A stretch of DNA of 64,000 bases from NCBI GenBank assembly GCA_049115935.1, contig JAGDZK010000001.1, positions 36,669 to 100,668 of the forward strand. The letters run 5' to 3'. The stretch is from Bermanella sp049115935. Lineage in GTDB: Bacteria > Pseudomonadota > Gammaproteobacteria > Pseudomonadales > Oceanobacteraceae. The stretch's first letter is position 1, and each line of letters opens with the position of its first letter. The notes under the pieces are model-generated. The model did no database searches, was not told the origin of the DNA, and was given only the letters and a program-made list of their open reading frames with translations. The position numbers and the translations under genes are program-made. Positions 53,501-63,066 of this stretch are shown here, one piece after another.

Positions 53501-56500
53501 CAGGTGACCCGTTTAGCGTTAAACGCACACGCTGATTCATTGGATGTTTAATGGCCACTTTGGTTGATGGAATATTGGGTAAGAAACCTTCACTTGGCCA
53601 TAACCATTCAAACGTGTTGTCTGTTTGTGCAAGATACGCTTTATCAAATTCTGGCATGGTGACGGTGTTACGAATAGGGCCAGATGCGGTGGCTTCTATT
53701 GGGAAATCAAAACCACCAGGAGCTACCCCTGTAGTGGCGACCATTTGATTGCCACTATCAGCTTTAGCGATACGCATGCCATTGTTTGCCGATAAAATAT
53801 TGACTTCAACACGGCGGTTTTGTGAACGTAGGCTCTCATTAGAATTTTTAGAGACGGGTTTGTTTGCACCAAAGCCTGCCACGCTCACTTGATCAGGGGT
53901 TAGCTGTAATTCACTCATTAAATAATTAGCAGCACTGCGTGCACGGGCCAATGACAACTCATAGTTATCTTTAAAAATATGACGACTGCGACGAGCAATG
54001 GGCACGTTATCGGTGTGGCCAGCCACTTCTATTTGCAAGTCTTTTAAGCCTTTTAATTTGCTAATAACCATGGCCATTGATTGTTTGTCAGCTTGGCTTA
54101 GCTCTTCACTGAATGATCCAAATTTAGGCGCTTCTTCTGGCTTGTGCACTTCTTTGTTTGCAGGCACAAGGGCAAGCAAAGCAGATGTAAGTGCAATAGG
54201 GGTGCGCTGATTGTTTTGGCTAGGTGAATTAAACATGGCCACTGAGCGAGTGGTTAATTCACCAGGCTTAGCGTCTTTACCAATATAGGCTTCAAATTCT
54301 AGTGTGTGCTGCCAATCTTTACCTGGGTCATTTAAAGAAAACAGCAGGGTTTGGTCATCGTATTTTTTAGGCTCACCGATAGGGTTACCATCAAAAAGTG
54401 CCGAGTTTGGTTTGTATATAACACCTTCAGGTAACATGACTAAACTGCGTAAATCTTTAAGAATTACTTCGCTACCATTTAACAATAAGCGATACATCAC
54501 TTTTTGCTCAACTGGACTATTTGCGGCTAAGGTTTCACGCTCAGTTTGAGTGATTGGAGCTAAGCGGCTGCTTAGACGTTGTGTCACTTCACCTTTGCTT
54601 GGTGGCTTGAGTTTGACGACAAAATCGGTGCGCCACATGGTGCCGGGTGCTAAGTCCACAAACTGGCTGTATTCACGACCGGCATGTTGGCCGTAGTCTT
54701 CACAGGCCATTAAGTCTAAATATTTTGGTAGGGTTTCGGTATCTAACTGTACAACGTGTGAACCTGGTTTTTGACCTTCAATGTGCCATAGGCCATCTTC
54801 ATCGGTTACCACATAAGTGCCGTTTTCTAAGTAGATTCGAACACCAGAAATGCCTTCTTGCTCAGCGTTGCCTTGACAGTCGCCCACATACACTCGACCA
54901 AATAATCTTGCGTTGCTACTGAATAAGTCTTCGCGTATTTCAACGTCTGCAAAGGCCGTATTACTGGTTAGTACGCCTTCACCGAGTTGCCCTAAAGGTG
55001 GTGCATCTTCTTGATCTTCTAACCATACGGTATTGGTCGCTTTACCAACTGGCGTGCTCACACCGATACGGGCTACATAACGCAGGTTAAGGGTTTCATT
55101 GACCGCGATATTGGCTAGTGTGAAGGTGAGGTTTTGACCATCACTACTGATAACAGGGTCAGCAACTTTAACTCCATCAATACTGGCACTGCCTGCGGCA
55201 TAACGGAAACCTTGAGGTAGGGTATCTTTAATTGCCACGTTAGTGCCTGGGATATCTGTGTTTTGCAATTTAATGTTGTAACTGACTAATTCACCCACAC
55301 CGGCTTGAGATTTATTGGCGGTTTTAGTGAGTAATACGCTGTTATCTTTTGGATCAAGTGGTACATCCATGCGGAATGTAATACCCGAGTTAAAGACAAG
55401 GCCACGGCTGCCATCTTCATCAAAGTTAAAAGGGCCTTGTGGAATATCGTTTAACGATTTTTCTTGCGGGATTGGGTAATCGTGGTAGGCACTTTCACCC
55501 ACTTTAACCACGTATTCACCACCATTTAACACAGGGAATGCAAAACCACCGTCAGGGAAGGTATAGGTATATGTATTGCTGTCAGCGCCTACAACACTCA
55601 CCGTGCCGCCAGTGGTAACCGTACTTGGGAATACACCGCCTTCGTCACTTAGAATCTGAGCAAGGGTGACACCGTCTTTATCGTATAGCGTGACTTCAAT
55701 ACCATTAATCACTTCACCGGTATCAGCGTTTACCACGTAACTGCTTGGGTCGAATAGGGCACCTGCTTTTACCAAATCTAAGCTGTCGAATTGATCTTGA
55801 TAACTGGCTTGAATACTGGAGTTACTGGTCACAGATAATTGACAGTTATGGGCAACCGGTGGATTGTTTGCCTTGTTAACGGTTTGAATATAGCCAGTGA
55901 ATAAACCAGAACTGACTTCTGTTTCTGTTAGTTGAATGGTTTCTTGATCTTCACCGTTTTCACTTAAAATTGTGACGATGATTTTTTCAATTTGGGTTGG
56001 GTTTTGGTTTTGGTCTAAATCTTCAAGGTGAACAAAAATGGTATCACCCACTTTAAAGTAATCATCACTATTTAATGCCAGCGTGCTTGGTAGTGACAAT
56101 GTTTGCCCTTGATAATTTTTAGGCACAGGCTGAGTCGTTAAGGTTTTACCGCTTGCATCGCTGGCACATTGACCTTGATTAACCACAAAGTTCCCGCTTA
56201 AAGATTTACCGTTAGAACTGGCGCGGGTGGTTACCGCATTACTACTTGTGCCAGTGGTAGTACCTGTCGTTAATAAATTTTGGCTGATGCTTCTGGTGAA
56301 ATTGGAAGAGGGCGGGTTTGCTGCATCTTCTTTTGCTTTGGCCGCTGCGTATTGTGCTGAGAAATCAATACTGTTATGCATCAATGTAATAACAGACGGC
56401 GTACCGGCGCCTGAATCACTGCGGGCAGTAATAAAACTTTCACTGTCTTGTTTTTGATAATCGTTGCCACGGAACTGGTAACTTACATACGCCGTGTTTT

Positions 56501-56699
56501 TCACAAGAGTATTGTCAGGGGTTGCAGCGTTTACTTGCGTATTTGTAAATAAACCACTTACCAAAGCAATGGCAAAAACACCGCTCTTTTTAATCAAAGA
56601 TGCAGTGCTTTTGGCTTTGCCTCGGCCCAAAGCGCGAGGTGCGCTTTGGGTGAGGGCTGCACAGCGTGGCTGTGCGTTTTTGTTAAGACTTAAAATCAC
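50562..56699 (-). CDS. giant DUF11/OmpA/beta-barrel surface protein
   Basis: A 2045-residue exported protein. Order of parts (approximate): long basic leader 1-40; hydrophobic export helix 41-58 ending VNA; beta-rich region with a repeat-like DUF11 domain 455-590 (KTANKSQAGVGELVSYNIKLQN...DTLPQGFRY); a carboxypeptidase-regulatory-like domain 598-660 (LFGRVYVGDCQGNAEQEGISG); OmpA peptidoglycan-binding domain about 860-970 (VAGHTDNVPIARRS, ARARSAANYLM, NRRVEV); Ig-like domain about 1125-1250; then about 750 residues of alternating strands, a predicted outer-membrane barrel ending KAYFN. Start is GTG, 6 bases after the upstream stop, so translation is coupled. It is the last gene of a five-gene set. 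Confidence 0.9.
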   Translation of the reverse strand: MILSLNKNAQPRCAALTQSAPRALGRGKAKSTASLIKKSGVFAIALVSGLFTNTQVNAATPDNTLVKNTAYVSYQFRGNDYQKQDSESFITARSDSGAGTPSVITLMHNSIDFSAQYAAAKAKEDAANPPSSNFTRSISQNLLTTGTTTGTSSNAVTTRASSNGKSLSGNFVVNQGQCASDASGKTLTTQPVPKNYQGQTLSLPSTLALNSDDYFKVGDTIFVHLEDLDQNQNPTQIEKIIVTILSENGEDQETIQLTETEVSSGLFTGYIQTVNKANNPPVAHNCQLSVTSNSSIQASYQDQFDSLDLVKAGALFDPSSYVVNADTGEVINGIEVTLYDKDGVTLAQILSDEGGVFPSTVTTGGTVSVVGADSNTYTYTFPDGGFAFPVLNGGEYVVKVGESAYHDYPIPQEKSLNDIPQGPFNFDEDGSRGLVFNSGITFRMDVPLDPKDNSVLLTKTANKSQAGVGELVSYNIKLQNTDIPGTNVAIKDTLPQGFRYAAGSASIDGVKVADPVISSDGQNLTFTLANIAVNETLNLRYVARIGVSTPVGKATNTVWLEDQEDAPPLGQLGEGVLTSNTAFADVEIREDLFSSNARLFGRVYVGDCQGNAEQEGISGVRIYLENGTYVVTDEDGLWHIEGQKPGSHVVQLDTETLPKYLDLMACEDYGQHAGREYSQFVDLAPGTMWRTDFVVKLKPPSKGEVTQRLSSRLAPITQTERETLAANSPVEQKVMYRLLLNGSEVILKDLRSLVMLPEGVIYKPNSALFDGNPIGEPKKYDDQTLLFSLNDPGKDWQHTLEFEAYIGKDAKPGELTTRSVAMFNSPSQNNQRTPIALTSALLALVPANKEVHKPEEAPKFGSFSEELSQADKQSMAMVISKLKGLKDLQIEVAGHTDNVPIARRSRHIFKDNYELSLARARSAANYLMSELQLTPDQVSVAGFGANKPVSKNSNESLRSQNRRVEVNILSANNGMRIAKADSGNQMVATTGVAPGGFDFPIEATASGPIRNTVTMPEFDKAYLAQTDNTFEWLWPSEGFLPNIPSTKVAIKHPMNQRVRLTLNGSPVSELNFAKREKYAANQSAISQWSGVDIKEGNNTFVASLVDENDNIINRQEFQLHYAGTPTRVELVKDETKAVADGVIAPVIAVQLFDKDGYPVRNGLQGEFTIDSPYTALNPNKDKAQINRNEFKPNYEISNDGIAYITLEPTTQAGEAVIRFPLANGQEDEVRVWLKPQARDWMLIALGEGTIGYQTISGHIKNAESHDQEDGFYTDGRLALFAKGQIAGDWLLTAAYDSSKETTTPFEKLLDPNKYYTLYGDNSTQKLDASMEGKLYLRIEKERFYTVFGDYSTDLNKTELSTYLRKFHGIQSVFQGDIVSFNAFVTESAQRFARDEIRGDGTSGLYQLSNKDIISNSETISIQVRDRFRSEVILSEVELAKDSDYSIDYIDGSIFFKSPVQSTDESLNPRYIVARYETQDDSANDLTYGGRAAVHVLDKSLEIGTTLISEELGDDSKTLNAIDIRMQLSDQLEIKAETAITEQVNNATKTSASANYVSIDYRGEQLQTKAYIRTEEAGFGLDQLNNSEASTEKLGVEGTYYLTSQQYIDALVSDQNQLGSEQRLSLAEMKFNNEYEYGRYHLGGRVSEITNATGDNQSIQQLLAGHSYTLMNGRWLLSADLELNLKQNDDIYDLLRLSSDFRINDQVTLFAIHETGFESDAPMRSVAGLRATPWQGMQVSNSVEQQQSKDGNRLFAVHGVNQEVNLNDNWQISFGYDQSQNLESNVIEQTDDTVLNFAQTSDDFYAINTGWGYRSPTWQWTNRIEYRESDANEKWNAMSGIYRPIGLGFAFGLNGQFRLDDAENERTEFKQVEFDIGLRPLAFGLAWLNQTKYIEESVETNGSLTTADLVSHRLVNNTHVNMRWSKTQLSAQYGLKYVDETIDSIDYSGVIDLIGFQVRRHFMPKWDWGLQGQRLFDYELDDSRHSAGVSIGYTPKLNTWVSVGYNFAGFTDSDFDDAGYSAQGIYLKLRIKADQDNMRALKAYFN
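56625..56675 (-). repeat. two adjacent perfect hairpins inside the leader codons of the giant gene
   Basis: CCCAAAGCGC-GAGGT-GCGCTTTGGG (56626-56650) and GCACAG-CGTGG-CTGTGC (56659-56675) lie 8 and more codons after the GTG start. They encode the basic stretch around residues 8-25, which is unlike normal signal-peptide leaders. The sequence looks like an inserted palindromic element kept in frame; it could also fold in the mRNA and limit translation. Confidence 0.7.
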
Positions 56700-56705
56700 T
56701 AAGTC

Positions 56706-57869
56706 TTATTCCACGATGGCTGTGAAGGTGATTGTGATAACTTCAGCAGCGTCAACATCACCAACATAGATGGTAATGGTACCCGTAGTATCGTCATAAC
56801 GAACTTCGTTAACGGCATCAGGAGCATCAGTAACAGTAGTTAATGTTTGAGTTGCAGCATCAATTGCTAAAGTAGCATTAGCTAGTGAATCGATAGCGTA
56901 CTCAGATGGTAGTTGTTCACTAAAGACAACAGCATTTGCAGTTACAGCACCTGTGTTTTCAGCTGAGTAGGTGAACTTAGCCATTGAAGTTGGAATAGCT
57001 TTAGGACGGTAAGCTGTTTGGTTCGCAGCTGCAACGTCAGGACATGTACCAACTTGTGCACCACCTTGAGAATAATCATTGGTGTTTGCATCGGTTAAGC
57101 CGTTGTCACAAACAACGTCATTGATGATTTTGATGGCTAACTTAGGAACAGCGTTTGCGTCGTTAGGGTCAGTAAACTCTGCCGTAACAATATTACGATC
57201 AGTTTGAGCTGTGATGGCACCAGTGTATTTTAAGTTATTTACAGAAGCCGCTTCAGCAAAAATAACGTATTCAGTGGTCAGGTTTGCATTTTTGTCATCT
57301 GCAATATCTTGAGCTAACAAGTTTGAACCATCTGTGTCTGATGGGTCTAGCGCAGTTGCTGTTGCTAGCATTTCAATCGTATCGCCGTTACCAATGTTTG
57401 CATTATTAGTAATGGTTGTTTTTGCGTATACAGTGGTAGAGGCATCAACCGCTAACGCAGAAACTTTGTTATTTGCCAAAGCATTGGTGTTGTTGGCAGC
57501 ATCTGTTGCTGTTGGATAAAACGTTACAGCTTGAGGTGAGTGATCAGCATTGCCGTTATTGGTTAATGCTAAAACATACGCAGTTGCTTTGTTACCTGTA
57601 TTGGTTAAAGTATAAGCAAGTGTTACCACTTCACCCGGAACACTGTCAGCAGTTGCAGTATCAGAAGTGAACGTCATATCTACTTTTTGATCTACTTTAA
57701 AGCCAGATGCTGACTCAACAGGTGTCTGCGCTGTACTACTCACTGTATAGCCAAGAGTCACTGTGTTGGTAATGTCAGTACCAGCAACAGTACCACCAGC
57801 AAACGCTTGACCACTAAGGCCAAAGCTTGCACTGACAGCCAGTGCAGTAAGGGTTTTATTAAGTTTCAT
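56706..57869 (-). CDS. secreted DUF11-type beta-sandwich repeat protein
   Basis: A 387-residue exported protein with signal peptide MKLNKTLTALAVSASFGLSGQAFA and mature start GGTVAGTDITNTVTLGYTV. Two DUF11-like units can be made out: around VDMTFTSDTATADSVPGEVVTLAYTLTNTGNKATAY and around MAKFTYSAENTGAVTANAVVFSEQLP. The composition is acidic and Ala/Thr/Asn-rich, with two Cys. ATG at 57869 follows AAGGAG; the upstream in-frame start adds a spurious leader. It is translated just before the giant barrel protein and is a likely partner or cargo. Confidence 0.85.
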   Translation of the reverse strand: MKLNKTLTALAVSASFGLSGQAFAGGTVAGTDITNTVTLGYTVSSTAQTPVESASGFKVDQKVDMTFTSDTATADSVPGEVVTLAYTLTNTGNKATAYVLALTNNGNADHSPQAVTFYPTATDAANNTNALANNKVSALAVDASTTVYAKTTITNNANIGNGDTIEMLATATALDPSDTDGSNLLAQDIADDKNANLTTEYVIFAEAASVNNLKYTGAITAQTDRNIVTAEFTDPNDANAVPKLAIKIINDVVCDNGLTDANTNDYSQGGAQVGTCPDVAAANQTAYRPKAIPTSMAKFTYSAENTGAVTANAVVFSEQLPSEYAIDSLANATLAIDAATQTLTTVTDAPDAVNEVRYDDTTGTITIYVGDVDAAEVITITFTAIVE

Positions 57870-57982
57870 AGGTTTCTCCTTTGAAATCCTTTTTACTTTT
57901 GTTATCAAAAATAGTTTTGCTTTTTAATTCGTGTGTTTTATTGGTTAAGCGATACAGCGGCGAAACCAACCCCTAAGTTTTG

Positions 57983-58444
57983 TTATTTCACTTGCACCAC
58001 GTATTGCACGCTACCGTCTTTGCCAGCTGGCAAAGGTTGGTTTAACGTCCAGCGCACGTGGGTGTAATCTTTTGCAGTGGCCGGTACGTTTTTACCGTTC
58101 ACCTCAACAAATAGTTGCTCCGGGGTGGCGAATTGTTTGCCGCCATCCACAGAAAATACGATGGTGCTATTAGCACCACGGGCACTGTCTTCTACGTAGA
58201 TAGTGTTTTGTGGTACTGGATTATTTAATACGATATCCGCAGCAGGTTGCTTACCTGTATTTTTAAAAGAAATACGGTAGCCCACTTTATCACCAGGAAT
58301 AATGTTATCAGGGTTTACCCATTCAACCTTGCTGGTGCCATTACTTTGCTGAGTTTCAACCACTTCAAACATTTCAGTGGTTAGTTCCACTTGAGCAAAT
58401 GCAAACGAAGGAAGTAAACACAATGAAATTAAAATCTTTTTCAT
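57983..58444 (-). CDS. small secreted DUF11-type protein
   Basis: A 153-residue exported protein: signal peptide MKKILISLCLLPSFAFA, then one DUF11-like beta-sandwich (GDKVGYRISFKNTGKQPAADIVLNNPVPQNTIYVEDSA) and a C-terminal TLNQPLPAGKDGSVQYVVQV closing strand typical of these repeats. ATG at 58444 follows AGGAAT; a longer in-frame start overlapping the upstream gene lacks a ribosome site. The gene starts 10 bases after the upstream stop. As a single-domain protein it could cap or link larger DUF11 proteins. Confidence 0.87.
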   Translation of the reverse strand: MKKILISLCLLPSFAFAQVELTTEMFEVVETQQSNGTSKVEWVNPDNIIPGDKVGYRISFKNTGKQPAADIVLNNPVPQNTIYVEDSARGANSTIVFSVDGGKQFATPEQLFVEVNGKNVPATAKDYTHVRWTLNQPLPAGKDGSVQYVVQVK

Positions 58445-58454
58445 TTTTTTATTC

Positions 58455-59459
58455 CTATTGGATAACGGTTGTGAATTCAATGGCAATGGCGGCAGCACCG
58501 GCATTCACATTACCCAAATCAACGCTGATGGTATTAGTGTTTGCATCATAGGAAGTACCGTCTGAATCCGCTGCACTAGCGGTTTCAGCGACGCCGCCAA
58601 CGGTAATGGTGCCAGCGATACCGTTTTTAAGTTGTAACTGTGCCGGTAATGGGTCGGTAACAACGATGTTGTTGGCTGTACCTGTGCCAGTTACGGTTAC
58701 GGTTAATGTGTAGTCAACTTCAGCGCCTGGTACTGCTTTGTTGCCGCCAGCACCCAAGTTGTCACGTGTGGCAGCAATGGCTTTTACGATACTCACATCA
58801 ATGTCGCTTACCACGAAAGTTGAGGTAACCGCTGCAATGGCCACAGCGTTAACGGCGTCGGTACCGGAGTCACCACTGCCCACAACAACTGCGCCAGCAT
58901 TAGGATTGTTTTGCCCGTCAGCAGCAAATGTTGCCGATACGGCAGATACGTTCAAATTAGATAGTGCTGCATCGGCTAATGAGCTAGGAATGTTAGACGT
59001 TACCCAAATAGTTAGCTCAGCATCAGGTGCCATAGCAGGCGGGTTAGCGTTGTCATATAGAGTATCGACTGCGGTATCTAAAATACCGTCACCATCGTCA
59101 ATATAAAAACTACTTAAGGTTACATCGAAGTCATCACCAGAATCTTGGGTAACAACAATTTTAAAACCCTCATCGCCGTTACCGTCATTTTTGATTTTAA
59201 ATTTCATGGCGGCATTGGTTTGTGGTGAACTAACACTGATATTACCAGCATCTAGTTTCGCTACTGTGCCTTTGACTAACTCTTGTACAGTAAAGGTGAC
59301 TGTGCCTGAATTAGCCGTCACTGTGCCGGAGCCAGCATTATATGAAACGGTAGCTTGGTTAGAAATAGGTAAACCAGCACCAGTACCAGCAGCGTGTGAT
59401 TGAGTAATAGCCAGTAATAAACCGCCTATAACACCCCCAATTTTCTTGAGCTTATTCAT
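58455..59459 (-). CDS. secreted DUF11-type protein
   Basis: A 334-residue exported protein: signal peptide MNKLKKIGGVIGGLLLAITQSHA, mature start AGTGAGLPISNQATVSYNAGSG. A DUF11-like unit near the C-terminus reads KAVPGAEVDYTLTVTVTGTGTANNIVVTDPLPAQLQL, and an earlier unit is visible around AMKFKIKNDGNGDEGFKIVVTQ. Very low in charge apart from Asp, no Cys. AAGGAGAG precedes the ATG. It is the second gene of the set and shares the NQA(T/S)V-type mature start with the other members. Confidence 0.87.
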   Translation of the reverse strand: MNKLKKIGGVIGGLLLAITQSHAAGTGAGLPISNQATVSYNAGSGTVTANSGTVTFTVQELVKGTVAKLDAGNISVSSPQTNAAMKFKIKNDGNGDEGFKIVVTQDSGDDFDVTLSSFYIDDGDGILDTAVDTLYDNANPPAMAPDAELTIWVTSNIPSSLADAALSNLNVSAVSATFAADGQNNPNAGAVVVGSGDSGTDAVNAVAIAAVTSTFVVSDIDVSIVKAIAATRDNLGAGGNKAVPGAEVDYTLTVTVTGTGTANNIVVTDPLPAQLQLKNGIAGTITVGGVAETASAADSDGTSYDANTNTISVDLGNVNAGAAAIAIEFTTVIQ

Positions 59460-59517
59460 TGTGCTCTCCTTTCTTAAAGTCTTTTATCATTTTTAATTTG
59501 TTTGTTTTTTGTACTTT

Positions 59518-62500
59518 TTATTGCAACCGTATTTGGTAGCTAAATTTAAATTCTGGTGTTTCACTGCCATCTTTTTTGGCTTTTTTATAAATGCCTGAGG
59601 GCTGTATACGTATGTATCGTATGGTCGGGTCATAACCATCGCCACTATCTACTGGCTCGTAACTAAAATCGACACCATCTTGTGAAAAATAGAGGCTATC
59701 ATTTGCTGCATTCAAACCTGAAAAATTATACGCCAGTTCACTTTCATTTGGGGTGGCGCCATCTTCAAAACAAATTGGGCCGCTACCTGTTCCTGGGCCG
59801 CGATTTAAACAGGTTATGTCACTAATATAAAGCTCGGCGTTGGTTGCAATTTCGTCTTGAAGAGTAATGGAGTTATTGTCACTTGAGCCACGACCAGTAT
59901 TGATTGCCTGAATGGTATATCGAAGTTCAGCCCCTGGAATAGCCTTGGGTTTATTGCCATCACTGAGCAAACCATTTATCGGGTCGTAGGTGACTTCAAT
60001 GCTTTTATTTAACGCAATGTTAGGTAAGAAAGGTTTGATGTAAAAACTAGTGGTGCGTTCATGTGTGATTTGATCAGGCGCCACTTCAAGACCTTCATAA
60101 CCTGTAATGGCAATTTGCCACCAGCCAGTGGATTCATCTTCTTCTAATAAGGTAACGGGTATCTCGTATACTTTAATGCTTGTATTGGTGTCATCCGTAG
60201 TGGTGTCCACTTGTGTCATTTCATTAGCGTTAGGTAAGCTTGAGAAATCATAGTAAGTGCCGTCTTTTTTCTGAACCTCGATGGTTGCCTTGCTAATATC
60301 AAAAGCACCAAACGGGTCTGAAATATTTGCACGAATATAAATAGTGGTATCAGCCTGTGTATTGGCTAATAAAGTGCCTTCACCTGAACCAGTCGGGTCT
60401 CCATAGGTTTGATCCCATATTTGAATGCTATCTACATTAATTACGGTGCTGGTGTTTAAATTAACCGCAGAATAAAAGCTTCCGTTAAGGGTATGGATAT
60501 CAATTTCACTGTATTGATTATTATTGCCGTTACTCGAAGTGTTTAATATTGAAAGATAAACTGTGCTGCCAGCGGGCACAGTCACGTCATTGGCTAAATT
60601 AAAGTCAGTGTTTAGGTTATAAAGTGTATTGATACGGTAATTACCATAACCAATGGTTGCAGTATCAATGGTTACATTACCTGAGCCATTATTGTCATTA
60701 TAAAACAGTTGGGCAGTAAATTGAGTTTGCACGTTACCAGTTCTGTGTCCTTCAACGGCTAGGTTGAGGCGTGAGTTGCCACTGCTAATAATGAGCTCTT
60801 TTTGTAAAACTGGAGTGATCGACCATGTGAGTGTTTCCCCATGGAAAAAACTACGTGATGTGTCTGTTGCGGGCAAGTTACGGGTTAAATTATTATTGAC
60901 CAGATATAACGGTTTATTGCCACTAGCAGGTGTGGAGTTTGAAAGTGTCACAAATAATGGGTTTGATACCACATCCCATGAGCGCGAGTTTAAAAACAAG
61001 TTGGCTGTATTTTGTACACTTACTTGGTCGGCGGCATCATCTGCAATCACCGCTTTGATTTCTATGGTCGCAGTAGCCCCTGCGGCTAAATTAATATTTC
61101 GAATATCAATTAACCCTGTGCCGTTATTGCCAGCATTGGTTTGGCTAAAGTTTTGTGCGCCAGATGGCATTTGGTTAACGGTGAAGCTAGCTATGTTTGC
61201 CGGCAGGTGATCGAGTACCTGAATGCCAGGCAGTTCGAGATTATTGTTTTCATCAATGGTGATGGTGTAAGTAACAGTTTCACCCGGCAATAGTAAGCCG
61301 CCGTTGTCATCACTGGCTGCTTTGCTGGAATCACTTAAGTCAGGTTCTACGACTGTTATATCACCCGTATCCACGATCCAATTATTGCTGTTATAAGAAA
61401 GAGTGGCCGTATTTTGCAGTGACGCACCTTCAGGTGCATTTGAGTTTACGTACACTTCAAGAACCACTTGTTCTACTGCCCCAGCAGCAAGGTTGATATT
61501 TTGTATATCTAAGTACCCCGTGCCATTTGCTCCGCCCGAGGTAGTTGAATTGCTAACGGCATTGTTGGGAAGTGACGTAATGGTGTAACCCGAAATATTC
61601 GCAGGTAGATCGTCGTAAAGTCGAATACCACTGGTGGCTAGGTCACTGGCATCATCAATGGTGATGACGTATTGCAGGGTATCGCCTGCTAACAATAAAT
61701 CTCCATTTAAATTGTTAGGGGTTTTACTTGAGGCGGATAAATCCACAACAGGCACAGCGCCAATGGGCACATTCAGTGTATAGCTGTCGTTTTCTGCATG
61801 GTTGTCAAAGATATCATAAGGGGCTGTATTGTGATCAACTGCCACAGACCAGTTGACAGTTTGACCTGCTGTACCTGTGGCAACATCCAATTTAAGGTCT
61901 AAATAGTCGCTCCAACCACTGCGTAATTTAGGTTGGTAAGTACAAGTAAGTTGTTGGCCCATTTGTGAGCAGATCCAATCACTGTCACCTTGAGTACCAT
62001 TAAAGGAAAGCTGTGAGGGTAGAGTGGTTGTAAACCGAACGCTCTGAGCAGGAACGTCATTGGGGCCATTATTTGAAACTGTGAATTTTTTGGTGACGGT
62101 TGAGCCTTGCATCCAGCCGGTAGAGTTAGATGTGGTTACCGCTAAATCGGCCACAGGGATATTGGATACACTGATAACTTCGGCTGTTAGTAATACCCCA
62201 TCTTGGCCGGCGCTATAAGTGGTAGTGACTTGTTCTAAGCCTTCGCTTAATAAACTTGAAACATCGTATTCATCAATATCCACACCATAGGTTGTCAGGC
62301 CACCTTCAACATTTGAATACGAGTTAAATTGATTGCCGGTTGGATTGCCAGAATCCACTAGCTGAGTGCCTTGAAATGAAAGGTACTCGCCATCTGTGCC
62401 TAATGTGTCGTCACCTTCCCATGTGATGTGGGCATGCTTGCCCGAAGGATTTGCCGGTAACTTAAAGTTATTGGGGGTTAGTGTGAATGAGCGATATCGA

Positions 62501-63066
62501 AAGTACTCAAAGCCCTCATAAAGATTCAAAATATGAAATGGCAGAGTGTCTGCTTCATAAATCACTAAAATGGCCCAGCCTCCTAATAATACCTGAGTCG
62601 AGCAGTGACTTGGTGTGCTGTAAATAGATAAACCTGAAACCGTATAGGTGGTATTACGATAGGTTTTGACTAGGTTGGTAATATCGGCAACTCCGTTAAA
62701 AAAGTCCCATGAACCTGTGTCTTCGGTGTACATGCGATCGGCCGTGACGGTATTGCCGTTTAGAGTGACCTGGTTATCTGTGTTGGTGCCATCACCTGAG
62801 GCGGCCCAATATAGATAGGCCTTTTTTATCGTGGCAGAAATGGGGATGGAGCTTAATGGGTTTGATGAGGTGCTTGAGGTGCTACAAGCATTTACATTGT
62901 TTTGCGCGGTTCGAAATGAGCCACCGGTTAATGCATACGACAAGTTGCCAGCATAACTTTCGCGAAGAGCGACGGTTGTGCCAGCAAATGAGTTGGTTGT
63001 ATGCATACTACTTCCTACTAAAATGGCCGCCCACAAGATAAAACGAGCAGATTTTAGGCCTTTCAT
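59518..63066 (-). CDS. large secreted protein with DUF3344-like head and DUF11 repeats
   Basis: An 1182-residue exported protein, first gene of the surface set. The signal peptide is MKGLKSARFILWAAILVGSSMHTTNSFA. A DUF3344-like region follows (about residues 30-305: KKAYLYWAASGDG, VADITNLVKTYRNTTYTV, GGWAILVIYEA). Then come at least three DUF11-type repeats; two near-duplicate ones read ITIDDASDLATSGIRLYDDLPANI and ITIDENNNLELPGIQVLDHLPANI. A last DUF11 unit (KAIPGAELRYTIQAINTGRG) precedes the C-terminus. ATG at 63066 starts the best signal peptide; 63078 and a TTG at 63096 are alternatives. No ribosome site is obvious. Confidence 0.88.
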   Translation of the reverse strand: MKGLKSARFILWAAILVGSSMHTTNSFAGTTVALRESYAGNLSYALTGGSFRTAQNNVNACSTSSTSSNPLSSIPISATIKKAYLYWAASGDGTNTDNQVTLNGNTVTADRMYTEDTGSWDFFNGVADITNLVKTYRNTTYTVSGLSIYSTPSHCSTQVLLGGWAILVIYEADTLPFHILNLYEGFEYFRYRSFTLTPNNFKLPANPSGKHAHITWEGDDTLGTDGEYLSFQGTQLVDSGNPTGNQFNSYSNVEGGLTTYGVDIDEYDVSSLLSEGLEQVTTTYSAGQDGVLLTAEVISVSNIPVADLAVTTSNSTGWMQGSTVTKKFTVSNNGPNDVPAQSVRFTTTLPSQLSFNGTQGDSDWICSQMGQQLTCTYQPKLRSGWSDYLDLKLDVATGTAGQTVNWSVAVDHNTAPYDIFDNHAENDSYTLNVPIGAVPVVDLSASSKTPNNLNGDLLLAGDTLQYVITIDDASDLATSGIRLYDDLPANISGYTITSLPNNAVSNSTTSGGANGTGYLDIQNINLAAGAVEQVVLEVYVNSNAPEGASLQNTATLSYNSNNWIVDTGDITVVEPDLSDSSKAASDDNGGLLLPGETVTYTITIDENNNLELPGIQVLDHLPANIASFTVNQMPSGAQNFSQTNAGNNGTGLIDIRNINLAAGATATIEIKAVIADDAADQVSVQNTANLFLNSRSWDVVSNPLFVTLSNSTPASGNKPLYLVNNNLTRNLPATDTSRSFFHGETLTWSITPVLQKELIISSGNSRLNLAVEGHRTGNVQTQFTAQLFYNDNNGSGNVTIDTATIGYGNYRINTLYNLNTDFNLANDVTVPAGSTVYLSILNTSSNGNNNQYSEIDIHTLNGSFYSAVNLNTSTVINVDSIQIWDQTYGDPTGSGEGTLLANTQADTTIYIRANISDPFGAFDISKATIEVQKKDGTYYDFSSLPNANEMTQVDTTTDDTNTSIKVYEIPVTLLEEDESTGWWQIAITGYEGLEVAPDQITHERTTSFYIKPFLPNIALNKSIEVTYDPINGLLSDGNKPKAIPGAELRYTIQAINTGRGSSDNNSITLQDEIATNAELYISDITCLNRGPGTGSGPICFEDGATPNESELAYNFSGLNAANDSLYFSQDGVDFSYEPVDSGDGYDPTIRYIRIQPSGIYKKAKKDGSETPEFKFSYQIRLQ

